64,000 nt of DNA from a virus (IMGVR_UViG_3300021185_002143:1-64000), one strand, 5' to 3'; shown: positions 53,221 to 59,950, numbered from the stretch's first letter. The notes: generated by a model from the letters alone, not told the origin. Made by a program: numbers and translations.

Positions 53221-53900
53221 CGCTTGATCCCCCGTGGGGAGCGTGAGGCTAACCTCTGGGCAGCGAGCTTTGCACGAACAGATCTATATTTGGATTCGTC
53301 ACCGTTAAAATATCTAATAATAGCCTTTGCTTGTGCCTTTCTTAAATCTGCGACTGCATCACCCCTTGCATACAAAGTACCCATGGGATCTAGGAGGCCC
53401 TGTGCTATGTTCTGCCCCGCGCCTTTCAGGGAAAAGCCCCTTTCCCCCATGACCTTATGTTGTTCCCGAGCTTTTTCTCGTGCCTCCTCTGAGTTAGCGA
53501 GGGATGCGGCTTCATAGGCCATTATAGCTGCTGTGACAGGTGGTGCTTTTTTTGCTATAAACTTCCCAGCTGCAGCCGCTTTAGAACCCCCTTGGATGAT
53601 TCTCTCGGCAATTTTCTTTTTAGGAACCTGAGTCGGTCTTAACTGAACTGTTCGTGGAGTAGCTTGGGTGGGGCTTATCTGAACTGTTCTCGGGCTTGTC
53701 GGAAATGTTCTGGGTGTGGCTTGGGTGGCCTTTTTCTTAAGACCATTCTTGACGTAATTTACCACTTCAATGTTGTCCAACACATCATAGGTGGCCCCCA
53801 AATCTTGTTGCTCGGTTTTTTCGATGGCACGCCTAGCTCGGTCTAGTGTCTTAGACAAAACTTTCTTTTTTGTGGTAGCCTTGACGCGATCGGAAGCCAT
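53217..53900 (-). CDS. Basic protein with TQATPRT repeats
   Basis: 227 residues from ATG 53900. It starts with the same MASDRVKAT as the next gene downstream and continues with a basic helical region. Residues ~60-90 contain repeats of the form TQATPRTVQ/SPRTVQ. A hydrophobic Ala-rich stretch follows (AAAAGKFIAKKAPPVTAAIMAYEAASLA), then a basic C-terminus (AKLAAQRLASRSPRGIKR). Probable DNA-binding or head-internal protein; no family was recognised. Confidence 0.55.
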   Translation of the reverse strand: MASDRVKATTKKKVLSKTLDRARRAIEKTEQQDLGATYDVLDNIEVVNYVKNGLKKKATQATPRTFPTSPRTVQISPTQATPRTVQLRPTQVPKKKIAERIIQGGSKAAAAGKFIAKKAPPVTAAIMAYEAASLANSEEAREKAREQHKVMGERGFSLKGAGQNIAQGLLDPMGTLYARGDAVADLRKAQAKAIIRYFNGDESKYRSVRAKLAAQRLASRSPRGIKR

Positions 53901-53936
53901 GCGGTTAACATTACACAAGATCTACCCAGTCGTCAA
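53875..53936. repeat. Promoter-start duplication, copy B
   Basis: Second copy of the 62-bp promoter/start-codon repeat described at 53159-53220. It overlaps the 3' end of the upstream gene, so the duplication spread into coding sequence. Confidence 0.9.
53908..53936 (-). promoter_or_regulatory. Leaderless-type promoter (duplicated)
   Basis: TTGACG, a 17-base spacer and TAATGT, with 7 bases to ATG 53900. It is embedded in the 3' end of the preceding gene. Confidence 0.6.
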
Positions 53937-54132
53937 TACCTGTGACTCCGCCGCCCTCCTCGAGGTTCCCCTCAATAAAAGAAACGAGAGCGAGTGTCTC
54001 GGACTTGGTTAGCTTGGTGACATGAATCTCGCCTGAGGCTCGCCATGACTTAATGATTTCTACTATGCCATTGTTCCACTGGAATGCTAGGCGATAGTTC
54101 TCTGCTTCGTATTGGTCTAGTTGTTTGCTCAT
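53911..54132 (-). CDS. Small hypothetical protein
   Basis: 73 residues that overlap the preceding stop (ATGA). Helical, acidic and tryptophan-containing (YRLAFQWNNGIVEIIKSWRASGEIHVTKLTKSETLALVSFIEG). No family was recognised. Its 3' end carries the promoter of the next gene. The tight overlap chain from 54952 to here indicates one small operon. Confidence 0.5.
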   Translation of the reverse strand: MSKQLDQYEAENYRLAFQWNNGIVEIIKSWRASGEIHVTKLTKSETLALVSFIEGNLEEGGGVTGIDDWVDLV

Positions 54133-54416
54133 AATAGTATTTGTTTAACCCACGTAGCTAATCGAGTAGGCATGTGGTCGTATAGGTAAAGTCCAATGTG
54201 GATAATGACCACTAGTTCTCTAGGAATCCTGTATCGTGTAAGCTGCTTGATGAATCGTCTACGGTTGTGTGTCGTAGTGTTGGGATACTTATTAGTAAGT
54301 ATATCGTGAAAGTCCCCTGCGCGATCAATGCGATACATGATCTCGGGTCCGTAATTACAAAGTATATACTCCCGAAGTAGGGTCGGGATTGACGCGCCAT
54401 CTGTTTCTTGTTTCAT
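54129..54416 (-). CDS. DUF1353-like protein
   Basis: 95 residues. The sequence TDGASIPTLLR...GPEIMYRIDRAGDFHDILTNKYPN matches the DUF1353 pattern, where a TDxASIP start is followed by an HD-containing helix. DUF1353 proteins are small phage proteins of unknown function. Here the acidic/His pair sits in FHDIL. It overlaps both neighbours by four bases (ATGA). Confidence 0.55.
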   Translation of the reverse strand: MKQETDGASIPTLLREYILCNYGPEIMYRIDRAGDFHDILTNKYPNTTTHNRRRFIKQLTRYRIPRELVVIIHIGLYLYDHMPTRLATWVKQILL

Positions 54417-54952
54417 TCGTGCATCTCCGTTAGTTGTTTCATACGTTCTTCCTGCATCTCTTTAATCTGCTTGCGACTGTATGTCCGTGGTCGGAATGAT
54501 ACATCCCTTAGGTTGACTCGCTCGATGGGGCAACGACCGCTTGTCTCATCCAAGTAATACTTGACCTCTCGGAAGTATATACCCTGAGCATCCTCGGTCT
54601 GGTGATATACAGTCCCACCATGGTCCACCAAGTAAAGACACCACAGGTCAGGTATCTCTATAAACTGAGAGCCAATCTCTCGAGGTCTATTAGGTAACCA
54701 GTCGTGATCTTCGCCCGCTGTTATCATAGCCTCCCTGCGAAGTGCGTGTGGGTTACGGCTACGTCTCTTACCATCGTCAAAGGTGATCTGGACACGCAGC
54801 TCTTTCCAGTTTCTGCCTTTGCGAGATGATGACGTAGTCTTAATAGGCTTGCGCGAGCCACTCTTTAGTAAGCGATATACCCTACCGTCAGAGGCGATCT
54901 CATACTTAGACGCGTTGGGTATAGGGTAAAATTGTAGTGCGGTTTCGCTCAT
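54413..54952 (-). CDS. NUMOD4-like DNA-binding protein
   Basis: 179 residues. The first ~40 residues (FYPIPNASKYEIASDGRVYRLLKSGSRKPIK) resemble the NUMOD4 motif that precedes HNH nucleases in homing endonucleases. No HNH Cys/His set follows; the rest is strand-rich with a charged C-terminal helix (RKQIKEMQEERMKQLTEMHE). It may be a domesticated homing-endonuclease DNA-binding module. It heads the small-gene operon and has a leaderless-type promoter with a perfect -35. Confidence 0.5.
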   Translation of the reverse strand: MSETALQFYPIPNASKYEIASDGRVYRLLKSGSRKPIKTTSSSRKGRNWKELRVQITFDDGKRRSRNPHALRREAMITAGEDHDWLPNRPREIGSQFIEIPDLWCLYLVDHGGTVYHQTEDAQGIYFREVKYYLDETSGRCPIERVNLRDVSFRPRTYSRKQIKEMQEERMKQLTEMHE

Positions 54953-54958
54953 AGGGGC

Positions 54959-54986
54959 ATACTACTAAAAAGTGAGGGGGTGTCAA
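54959..54986 (-). promoter_or_regulatory. Leaderless-type promoter with consensus -35
   Basis: TTGACA, a 16-base spacer and TAGTAT, with 6 bases to ATG 54952. It is the strongest -35 match seen among these elements and lies ~65 bp from the large inverted repeat. Confidence 0.6.
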
Positions 54987-55052
54987 TCCGTTTTGGAGGC
55001 TAATTTTACGGGCCGAGCTGTAGCCTATATTCTATATGGCCTAGCGGCTAAT

Positions 55053-55169
55053 AGAGATGACCACAACAACCTCTCTTTTCAGAGAAAGTTTTTTTTGACT
55101 TTGTTCCTCTTAGAAGAATAATATAGGAAAAAACTTTCTCTGAAAAGAGGGGTTGTTGTGGTCATCTCT
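55053..55169. repeat. 42-bp inverted repeat with a 33-bp spacer
   Basis: Arms 55053-55094 and 55128-55169 pair at 41 of 42 positions, with one G-U-type mismatch. The spacer (55095-55127) contains TTGACT and, 18 bases on, TAATAT, a promoter-like pair facing right. The right arm is followed by CTTTTTATTT. The function is unknown: terminator, RNase III target, cruciform or invertible element are all possible. Confidence 0.85.
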
Positions 55170-55293
55170 CTTTTTATTTAGCCCTTATTCCATAAGGCCC
55201 ACAGGCCAATAGAGGGGTTGTCAATCAGTAAAAATATAGCGTTAAATAAACGCAAACTACTTGCATTAAGCACTATATGTATTCACTTTGTGC

Positions 55294-55407
55294 CTACTTA
55301 AGCAGCAAATAGGCAATAACGACAGCCGTCGCGAAAAGCAACACGAGAGCCGCCATAACCATCAGGCACCCTGTTTCGTGAGCCTTGTCTATCTCATCCC
55401 GCATCAT
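55294..55407 (-). CDS. Tiny single-pass membrane protein
   Basis: 37 residues, ATG 55407 to TAG 55294; the start overlaps the preceding stop (ATGA). N-terminal charged part (MMRDEIDKAHETG), then one hydrophobic helix (CLMVMAALVLLFATAVVIAYLLL) and a final Lys. It is too short for most gene callers. Possibly a membrane toxin/antitoxin-like or superinfection-exclusion peptide; no family was recognised. Confidence 0.55.
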   Translation of the reverse strand: MMRDEIDKAHETGCLMVMAALVLLFATAVVIAYLLLK

Positions 55408-55718
55408 CTAGGTCTTAGATAGTTGTGTTCTAAAATCCACGGTATAATTAGGTTCTCGACGCACCTTACATACGCCTCCTCCTCATTACGCTCCATGTAT
55501 GCGATACCCGTTATTCGGAATATCATATGTGACACCTCGTGTATGAGCGTGAGCCAGTGTTGCTTCGGGTCATCTATGCACTTCAGAGATAGAAAGATGG
55601 TGAGCTGGTCATTGTCACACAGACCCCACTCCTCTATATCTGAATACCGAACCTTGATCCATTTACCCAGAACCTTGATTCGTTTGACCTTGCTGCCCTT
55701 CTCAAGTTCTTTCTTCAT
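55404..55718 (-). CDS. Minimal HExxH zinc metallopeptidase
   Basis: 104 residues. TLIHEVSHMIF contains the zincin motif His60-Glu61-x-x-His64, and the downstream NEEEAYVRC provides a likely third ligand (Glu80/81). The N-terminal half is strand-rich. It resembles small phage/DUF955-like metallopeptidases that cut host regulators. No signal peptide, so it should be cytosolic. It overlaps the upstream gene and the small membrane gene. Confidence 0.7.
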   Translation of the reverse strand: MKKELEKGSKVKRIKVLGKWIKVRYSDIEEWGLCDNDQLTIFLSLKCIDDPKQHWLTLIHEVSHMIFRITGIAYMERNEEEAYVRCVENLIIPWILEHNYLRPR

Positions 55719-55956
55719 CCGTCATCGTGATAAAGCAAGGTGTTGATTCGCCAAGCCATGCACCTATCTGGTTAAACTCAAAGAACTCTTCTGCCTCCTC
55801 ATAGTCCATACCCTCCTTCATATGCGCCGCGATGACTTTGTCACGGTCGTAGCAAATGATAGGTGGCTGCCCAAATCGTTCTACTATACCTACGATGCAC
55901 TCGTCATACCCATCCATAATGAGCATGTCCTCTGTAATTTCATCTTCTAATATCAT
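55702..55956 (-). CDS. Conserved small phage protein of unknown function
   Basis: 84 residues, acidic, with the pattern YDRDKVIAAHMKEGMDYEEAEEFFEFNQIGAWLGESTPCF. This DYEEAxEFFEFNxxGAWxGExTP pattern recurs in phage proteins of unknown function. No catalytic residues can be assigned. It overlaps both neighbours, so it is co-translated with the metallopeptidase and the dNTP-hydrolase-like gene. Confidence 0.55.
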   Translation of the reverse strand: MILEDEITEDMLIMDGYDECIVGIVERFGQPPIICYDRDKVIAAHMKEGMDYEEAEEFFEFNQIGAWLGESTPCFITMTDEERT

Positions 55957-56357
55957 GACTTCTTGTTGTATGGGCTAATTGGTGCCTCGCCTCGGTCTTC
56001 GAGTGTGCGTTGCAATAGTGCTAACGCCCGCCACGCAACTTTCGCTGCATGTAGAATACCGTCATCATCGAGCTGGTCATACTGCATCAGGTGTCTGACT
56101 AGGCAGTCCGACTCATCGGTAGACTTCTCCCTCGCCCAATGAAGCGGTTCACCTGCATTGTGTTGGTCGTTTCCTGTCTTACTACACTTAGCTACCAGCC
56201 ACAGTGCATCTGGGAAGTAGTTAAGCACTCCACTAAATATAGGCGCTTGCTTCCGTTCGTAACCCTTGTTCCAGCCTCCTTCGTCCTGTAGATAAGGCTT
56301 CGAGTCGCCTTCACCGACTCCTATACTGGACCATCCTTGTTTTTGTTTATCGCTCAT
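55953..56357 (-). CDS. DUF5664/dGTP-hydrolase-N-like protein
   Basis: 134 residues. The C-terminal two thirds follow the all-helical DUF5664 pattern: LNYFPDALWLVAKCSKTGNDQHNAGEPLHWAREKSTDESDCLVRHLMQ, then DGILHAAKVAWRALALLQ. Members occur in phages with dNTP diphosphohydrolase or MazG-like activity and may shape the nucleotide pool. The E/D-rich STDESD segment is the likely metal site. First gene of the leftward accessory operon, with a good promoter upstream. Confidence 0.55.
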   Translation of the reverse strand: MSDKQKQGWSSIGVGEGDSKPYLQDEGGWNKGYERKQAPIFSGVLNYFPDALWLVAKCSKTGNDQHNAGEPLHWAREKSTDESDCLVRHLMQYDQLDDDGILHAAKVAWRALALLQRTLEDRGEAPISPYNKKS

Positions 56358-56389
56358 TTTTGTGGTATGTATGTTTTCTTGACTATCAT

Positions 56390-56418
56390 TTTATATCTGG
56401 TCCCTGCCCGTAGATCAA
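56390..56418 (-). promoter_or_regulatory. Sigma70-type promoter for the leftward accessory operon
   Basis: TTGATC, a 17-base spacer and TATAAA (followed by AT), about 32 bases before the ATG at 56357. Unlike the virion promoters it leaves a normal leader, so it may belong to the early class. Confidence 0.6.
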
Positions 56419-56545
56419 GTATAATCAATACTTTCATTAATTTTTTCATATGCGTGTATATGTATAGTGTGCGCCCGCGCAAAAAAGACCGACCCCACCC
56501 GTAGGGTGTCCACAACTTCGCACTATAACACTAATGCGTGGTTCT

Positions 56546-56568
56546 AACCCCCTCTTACAGAGGGGGTT
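56546..56568 (+). terminator. Hairpin shared with module copy 3
   Basis: AACCCCCTC and GAGGGGGTT arms with a TTACA loop. The same CCCCCTC-TTACA-GAGGGGG hairpin replaces the usual palindrome in the module copy at 57909. Confidence 0.6.
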
Positions 56569-56588
56569 GGCTCAAACAGGCTGTGGAA

Positions 56589-56632
56589 CATGACTCAAGA
56601 GTCATGATCCGTGGGTCATGTTACATGACTCA
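56589..56632. repeat. Four alternating ATGACTC-type repeats
   Basis: CATGACTC-AA-GAGTCATG (56589-56606) is a palindrome, followed by GGGTCATG-TTA-CATGACTCA (56613-56632). Together they give two hairpins or four operator half-sites. Confidence 0.65.
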
Positions 56633-56763
56633 GGGTTAAGCGCGGACAAGGTGCGGAGCGTAGCTCGGCGCGATTGTCCATGCGAACCACATATGAACCC
56701 TGAACCCTGCTTCCCGAGCCGTTTGCCTCGCATCATGTATGTGTTGCCTCGAAGAGGGAGAGT

Positions 56764-56824
56764 TGCAATATGATATTTCAACTACCCCTTTAGGGGTAAA
56801 CTTGGCTGTCCTAACTTAGATGGT
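56764..56824 (+). repeat. Right-arm module, copy 1 (divergent end)
   Basis: It starts with the shared TGCAATATGATATTTCAAC and an ACCCC-TTTA-GGGGT hairpin, then diverges in the second half (TTGGCTGTCCTAACTTAGATGG). It lies upstream of the 56867 gene. Confidence 0.8.
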
Positions 56825-56866
56825 GAAGCTGATGGCAATTCCGCTGATCACCTTCCCAATTACATT

Positions 56867-57553
56867 ATGAAAAACACAATCGACACATCCGCTAGTTATT
56901 CCGACATCAAGACTCAAGCTAAGACTGCTATCATCCAAGCAGGAACTGCTTTCCTATCCACAGTAAAGACTGTAGGTCTTTACCGAGCCGCTTTGACTCT
57001 CAAGTCTCCTCACTACGAATCCGACCCAGCTAAAGCTTCCAGTCAAGCTTACAATCTCGTAGAGAAATGGCTTGTCCAGTCTGGTATTCCTAAGAAGCAA
57101 GCACGAGGGATTGCCAATAACTCCAAAGGAGCTTCGCTCCTTGCTGAGAAAGTTCTCACCCTCGGTCTCTCCGAGACTGTTTACAACGCTGTTCCCACTG
57201 GGAACTGTGCCAAGGCATCCGAAGCGGTGACTGAGGAAAACGTAGCGGAGCTAAACAAGATCAAGCCCAGCAAAGCTGGTAGATTGAACAAGAAAGCCAA
57301 GGACAAGTTTGGTATCTCCGATACCATAGCTAAGGAGACTCCCACTAAGAAGACGAAGTCTAGTAAGCCCAAGCCATGTGGCGAGAATCCAGATGCCCTT
57401 CACCCAGAGCTTGCATCTTGCTTAAGCAAGATCAACAAGATCAAGAAGAGCGTAGCTGAGGACTTGAACCACTCAGCGAAGCTGGAACTCAAGAGAGCCG
57501 TGCTTGACTTGCTCCACTCACTCAGCCCAGCCGTGAACAGCGAAGCTGCTTAA
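56867..57553 (+). CDS. Basic helical protein, first gene of the cassette array
   Basis: 228 residues, Lys/Ala-rich, helical. N-terminal part is mixed (SDIKTQAKTAIIQAGTAFLSTVKTVGLYRAALTL), the middle is a basic linker (KSSKPKPCGENPDALHPELASC) and the C-terminal helix is SKINKIKKSVAEDLNHSAKLELKRAVLDLLHSLSP. No family was recognised. Composition suggests nucleic-acid binding. It follows module copy 1 and precedes copy 2, so it is an independent cassette. Confidence 0.6.
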   Translation: MKNTIDTSASYSDIKTQAKTAIIQAGTAFLSTVKTVGLYRAALTLKSPHYESDPAKASSQAYNLVEKWLVQSGIPKKQARGIANNSKGASLLAEKVLTLGLSETVYNAVPTGNCAKASEAVTEENVAELNKIKPSKAGRLNKKAKDKFGISDTIAKETPTKKTKSSKPKPCGENPDALHPELASCLSKINKIKKSVAEDLNHSAKLELKRAVLDLLHSLSPAVNSEAA

Positions 57554-57574
57554 TTCCTTACCCTAAAGGGTAGT

Positions 57575-57643
57575 TGCAATATGATATTTCAACTACCCCT
57601 TTAGGGGTAAGAATGACTGTCCTACTTAGACTAACGACAACAC
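57575..57643 (+). repeat. Right-arm module, copy 2
   Basis: TGCAATATGATATTTCAAC, an ACCCC-TTTA-GGGGT hairpin, then the conserved ATGACTGTCC start (57613) and ACGACAACAC end. The short frame from 57613 ends in a TGA that overlaps the next gene's ATG at 57654. Confidence 0.9.
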
Positions 57644-57653
57644 AATCCAAATT

Positions 57654-57899
57654 ATGACCAAAGAAAAAGCAAAGCAAGTATTATCCGCCATGGCTTCCAA
57701 AGACTATGACACCCTCAGATCCCTCAAGCTAGGGGTATTCGGAAACAAGGGCAGGTTGTGGACAAACACCGCCTGTCTCATGACTCTTGACTCTGTCAAG
57801 GGTGAGTGCAACCCCCGACTGTCTCACAACTATTGTGATGTCGAACAGATCGGATGCCCCAAGTGCATGGAGACCCTCGAGCTAATCGCTGAGGGTTAA
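57654..57899 (+). CDS. Small Cys-containing protein
   Basis: 81 residues. N-terminal helix (KEKAKQVLSAMASKDYDTLRSLKLG), then a region with five Cys (CLMTLDSVKGEC, YCDVEQIGCPKCME) that could bind zinc. No family was recognised. Its end is a GAGGGTTAACCCTC palindrome that runs into module copy 3. Confidence 0.55.
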   Translation: MTKEKAKQVLSAMASKDYDTLRSLKLGVFGNKGRLWTNTACLMTLDSVKGECNPRLSHNYCDVEQIGCPKCMETLELIAEG

Positions 57900-57908
57900 C
57901 CCTCAAGT

Positions 57909-57980
57909 TGCAATATGATATTTCAACCCCCCTCTTACAGAGGGGGTGAATGACTGTCCTACTTAGACTAACGACAACAC
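57909..57980 (+). repeat. Right-arm module, copy 3 (hairpin replaced)
   Basis: The left and right parts match the other copies, but the palindrome is replaced by a CCCCCTC-TTACA-GAGGGGG hairpin. A stem is kept although its sequence changed. The ATG is at 57950. Confidence 0.9.
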
Positions 57981-57986
57981 CATCCT

Positions 57987-58169
57987 ATGAAACTACACAG
58001 CAAGCTAATTGCCCTTACCATCCACCTGTTCACCAAGCACTACTTGTTCTCCCAAGAGTGGAGAAAAGGGAACGGCATTAAGAACTGGCTCTATGAGCAT
58101 GGCATCATTGAAGCCGTCCAGATCAATCTCGAATTACTTCAACTACGAGTCGAAGACTTATCCAAATAG
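57987..58169 (+). CDS. Small hypothetical protein
   Basis: 60 residues, hydrophobic-helical N-terminus (KLIALTIHLFTKHYLF), then basic and acidic helices (IIEAVQINLELLQLRVEDLSK). Possibly membrane-associated. It starts 6 bases after module copy 3 and is separated by 4 bases from the next gene; the short frame starting in the module overlaps it out of frame. Confidence 0.5.
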   Translation: MKLHSKLIALTIHLFTKHYLFSQEWRKGNGIKNWLYEHGIIEAVQINLELLQLRVEDLSK

Positions 58170-58173
58170 AACC

Positions 58174-58452
58174 ATGAAACGTAAAGCAAGATACTTCCTC
58201 ACAATATTCGATTCAGTCTACAAATTCGACAAGCCCTACATGCTATGCAACGACGGCAAGCTCCGAGACTTCGTCTGGTTCGGCACAGTCAAGTCTGCCC
58301 TCAAGATCTACCGATCTGAGGGTTGGGCAATCCGTAAAGCCAGCGAGCTGGTGAGATCTGGTCAAGTGGGTAGCGTTGTTATCAACTATGCATATGATGG
58401 CGAGACCATCAGCAACCGAGGCGAGATCATCAAACCACAATCTGCAATATGA
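58174..58452 (+). CDS. Small hypothetical protein ending in a module-provided stop
   Basis: 92 residues from ATG 58174. It is basic and strand-rich (KRKARYFLTIFDSVYKFDKPYMLCNDGKLRDFVWFG), with WAIRKASELVRSG in the middle. The last three residues (SAI) and the TGA stop are encoded by module copy 4. No family was recognised. Confidence 0.55.
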   Translation: MKRKARYFLTIFDSVYKFDKPYMLCNDGKLRDFVWFGTVKSALKIYRSEGWAIRKASELVRSGQVGSVVINYAYDGETISNRGEIIKPQSAI

Positions 58453-58511
58453 TATTTCAACTACCCCTTAAGGGGTAAGAATGACTGTCCTACTTAGACT
58501 AACGACAACAC
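58443..58511 (+). repeat. Right-arm module, copy 4
   Basis: Full copy with perfect TACCCCTTAAGGGGTA palindrome. It provides the TGA stop (58450-58452) of the preceding gene and has the conserved ATG at 58481. Confidence 0.95.
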
Positions 58512-58526
58512 AAACCAAACATTACC

Positions 58527-59264
58527 ATGCGAACCAAACTACCTAAGCTCAGCCAATCCTACTTACTGCATGAAGATGCTAATGTCTTCATCGTCGCATC
58601 ATCCAAATCATCTAACGTCAAGACAGGTGACATGATCCAGATCTGGATACTCGATAACACCAGACACCCAGTAGACTCAAGACGAGACAAGCACGATGCA
58701 TTGAACCAATGCAAAGGATGTGTCCTAGCTAGTGGCAATGGTTGTTATGTCAACGCCAATCCACTATCAGCAATCTACCGCAAGCACAAGTCCGACAACC
58801 CATACCCCCAACTTGTCGCTGGTTCATTGGAGTTCCGTAGGTTCTTCTCTGGTAAGAAGGTGCGGTTCGGTGCATATGGAAACCCTAGCATGATTCCTTT
58901 ACCCTTAACCCAGAGCATTGCAAAGCTGGCATCCAAGTGGACTGGATACTTCCACGACTGGCACATGATGTCACCAGATGATGCCCGTGCTTATGGCAAA
59001 TACTTCATGGCATCCTGCGAGTCTACCAATTACCAAGATGCACAAGCACTAGGACTCCGCACCTTCACCACAGTAGTCAACACCCCAGACGACAAGCAGA
59101 CTGGTATGGAATGCCTAGCTGATAGCCATGATATGCAATGTGCAGAGTGTGGTCTGTGTGATGGCACGAACCGCAGAGATGGCAAGCTACCCAATGTATG
59201 GATCAAGGTGCATGGATACCAGACCAAGAAAGCATCCGTAGCTACTACCAAATCTGCAATATGA
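58527..59264 (+). CDS. Gp88-like Cys-rich phage protein
   Basis: 245 residues resembling the phage Gp88 family of unknown function. It has NQCKGCVLASGNGCYVNANPLSAIYRKH (Cys cluster), FGAYGNPSMIPLPLTQ, WTGYFHDWH (compare the family's WTGYTHQW) and a second Cys cluster (MECLADSHDMQCAECGLC). The Cys clusters may bind a metal or iron-sulfur centre. It lies between module copies 4 and 5, and its last residues and stop (SAI, TGA) come from copy 5. Confidence 0.6.
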   Translation: MRTKLPKLSQSYLLHEDANVFIVASSKSSNVKTGDMIQIWILDNTRHPVDSRRDKHDALNQCKGCVLASGNGCYVNANPLSAIYRKHKSDNPYPQLVAGSLEFRRFFSGKKVRFGAYGNPSMIPLPLTQSIAKLASKWTGYFHDWHMMSPDDARAYGKYFMASCESTNYQDAQALGLRTFTTVVNTPDDKQTGMECLADSHDMQCAECGLCDGTNRRDGKLPNVWIKVHGYQTKKASVATTKSAI

Positions 59265-59323
59265 TATTTCAACTACCCCTTAAGGGGTAACAATGACTGT
59301 CCTACTTATACTAACGACAACAC
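59255..59323 (+). repeat. Right-arm module, copy 5
   Basis: Full copy with TATACT in place of TAGACT. It provides the TGA stop of the Gp88-like gene. Its ATG (59293) is in frame with the following gene. Confidence 0.95.
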
Positions 59324-59343
59324 AAACCAAACCAAACCAAAGC

Positions 59344-59676
59344 ATGAACTATAATTTATTAGTAAACAACTACTCAGAAGAAACCCCCTGTATCGCAGTA
59401 ATTAAAGATGTAAACCTTAAAGAATTAGATTCTTTTATATCCACATTGGAGTTAGTTCTTCAGGAGCATTATTGTGGTGGTAGTTCCGTAACATTTCCTA
59501 ACGGATTCCCAGATTACATTTCATCAAAACCATTTCCAGTTTTCTGGGTTGATTTTCAAGTAGAAGAAGACAATGGAGATACTCTTTGGAATAGTCGAGT
59601 AGAGATTTCTTGTATAGCTATCTATGATTGCCCATCGAATGATGATCCAGAATTAGATAAGCTAAACATGGATTGA
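59344..59676 (+). CDS. Hypothetical protein, A/T-richer than neighbours
   Basis: 110 residues from ATG 59344; the in-frame ATG in module copy 5 (59293) would add 17 residues. Acidic and strand-rich (DSFISTLELVLQEHYCGGSSVTFPNGF, FWVDFQVEEDNG). No family was recognised. Codon use is A/T-rich compared with the genes on either side, suggesting recent transfer. Confidence 0.5.
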   Translation: MNYNLLVNNYSEETPCIAVIKDVNLKELDSFISTLELVLQEHYCGGSSVTFPNGFPDYISSKPFPVFWVDFQVEEDNGDTLWNSRVEISCIAIYDCPSNDDPELDKLNMD

Positions 59677-59695
59677 CTAACCCCCGAACACAATC

Positions 59696-59764
59696 TGCAA
59701 TATGATATTTCAACTACCCCTTAAGGGGTAAGAATGACTGTCCTACTTATACTAACGACAACAC
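59696..59764 (+). repeat. Right-arm module, copy 6
   Basis: Full copy with the palindromic hairpin and TATACT. The ATG is at 59734. Confidence 0.95.
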
Positions 59765-59779
59765 AAACCAAACATTACC

Positions 59780-59950
59780 ATGACTAAAGAACATAAGTGC
59801 GATGCTATCGCCAGACACGAAGCCAGCATTGCGACCGAGCTTGAAGTATACAACCTCCTCATTGATGGGTGTCCCGCCCTCATCGACATGAAAGATGAAG
59901 AGATAGATCAACTCATGTCAGACTACAACATCCCAACCCAAACCAAATAG
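59780..59950 (+). CDS. Small acidic protein
   Basis: 56 residues, ATG 59780 to TAG 59950. Acidic and helical (EASIATELEVYNLLIDGCPALIDMKDEEIDQLMSDYN). The last residues (TQTK) and the stop come from an A/C-rich linker that recurs elsewhere. No family was recognised. Confidence 0.5.
   Translation: MTKEHKCDAIARHEASIATELEVYNLLIDGCPALIDMKDEEIDQLMSDYNIPTQTK

Larger units (their letters stand above)
54953..55293. other. 341-bp non-coding region with structured DNA
   Basis: No credible ORF. It holds, in order, the 54952 promoter, small nested hairpins (TAGCC...GGCTA near 55021-55050), the 42-bp inverted repeat, a CCTTAT-TCC-ATAAGG hairpin near 55184-55198 and an A/T-rich stretch. It separates the virion block from accessory genes. 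Confidence 0.7.
56358..56866. other. 509-bp divergent control region
   Basis: No ORF. It contains the leftward promoter, an A/T-rich stretch, a weak DnaA-box-like GTGTCCACA (56506-56514), a 9-bp-stem hairpin (56546-56568), four ATGACTC-type repeats in alternating orientation (56589-56632) and the first copy of the right-arm module (56764 on). It is a candidate for early control and/or a replication origin. Confidence 0.55.

Noticed and set aside
56506-56514. DnaA box as evidence for an origin
   Set aside because: It matches the consensus at only 7 of 9 positions and is single, so it is not used as evidence on its own.
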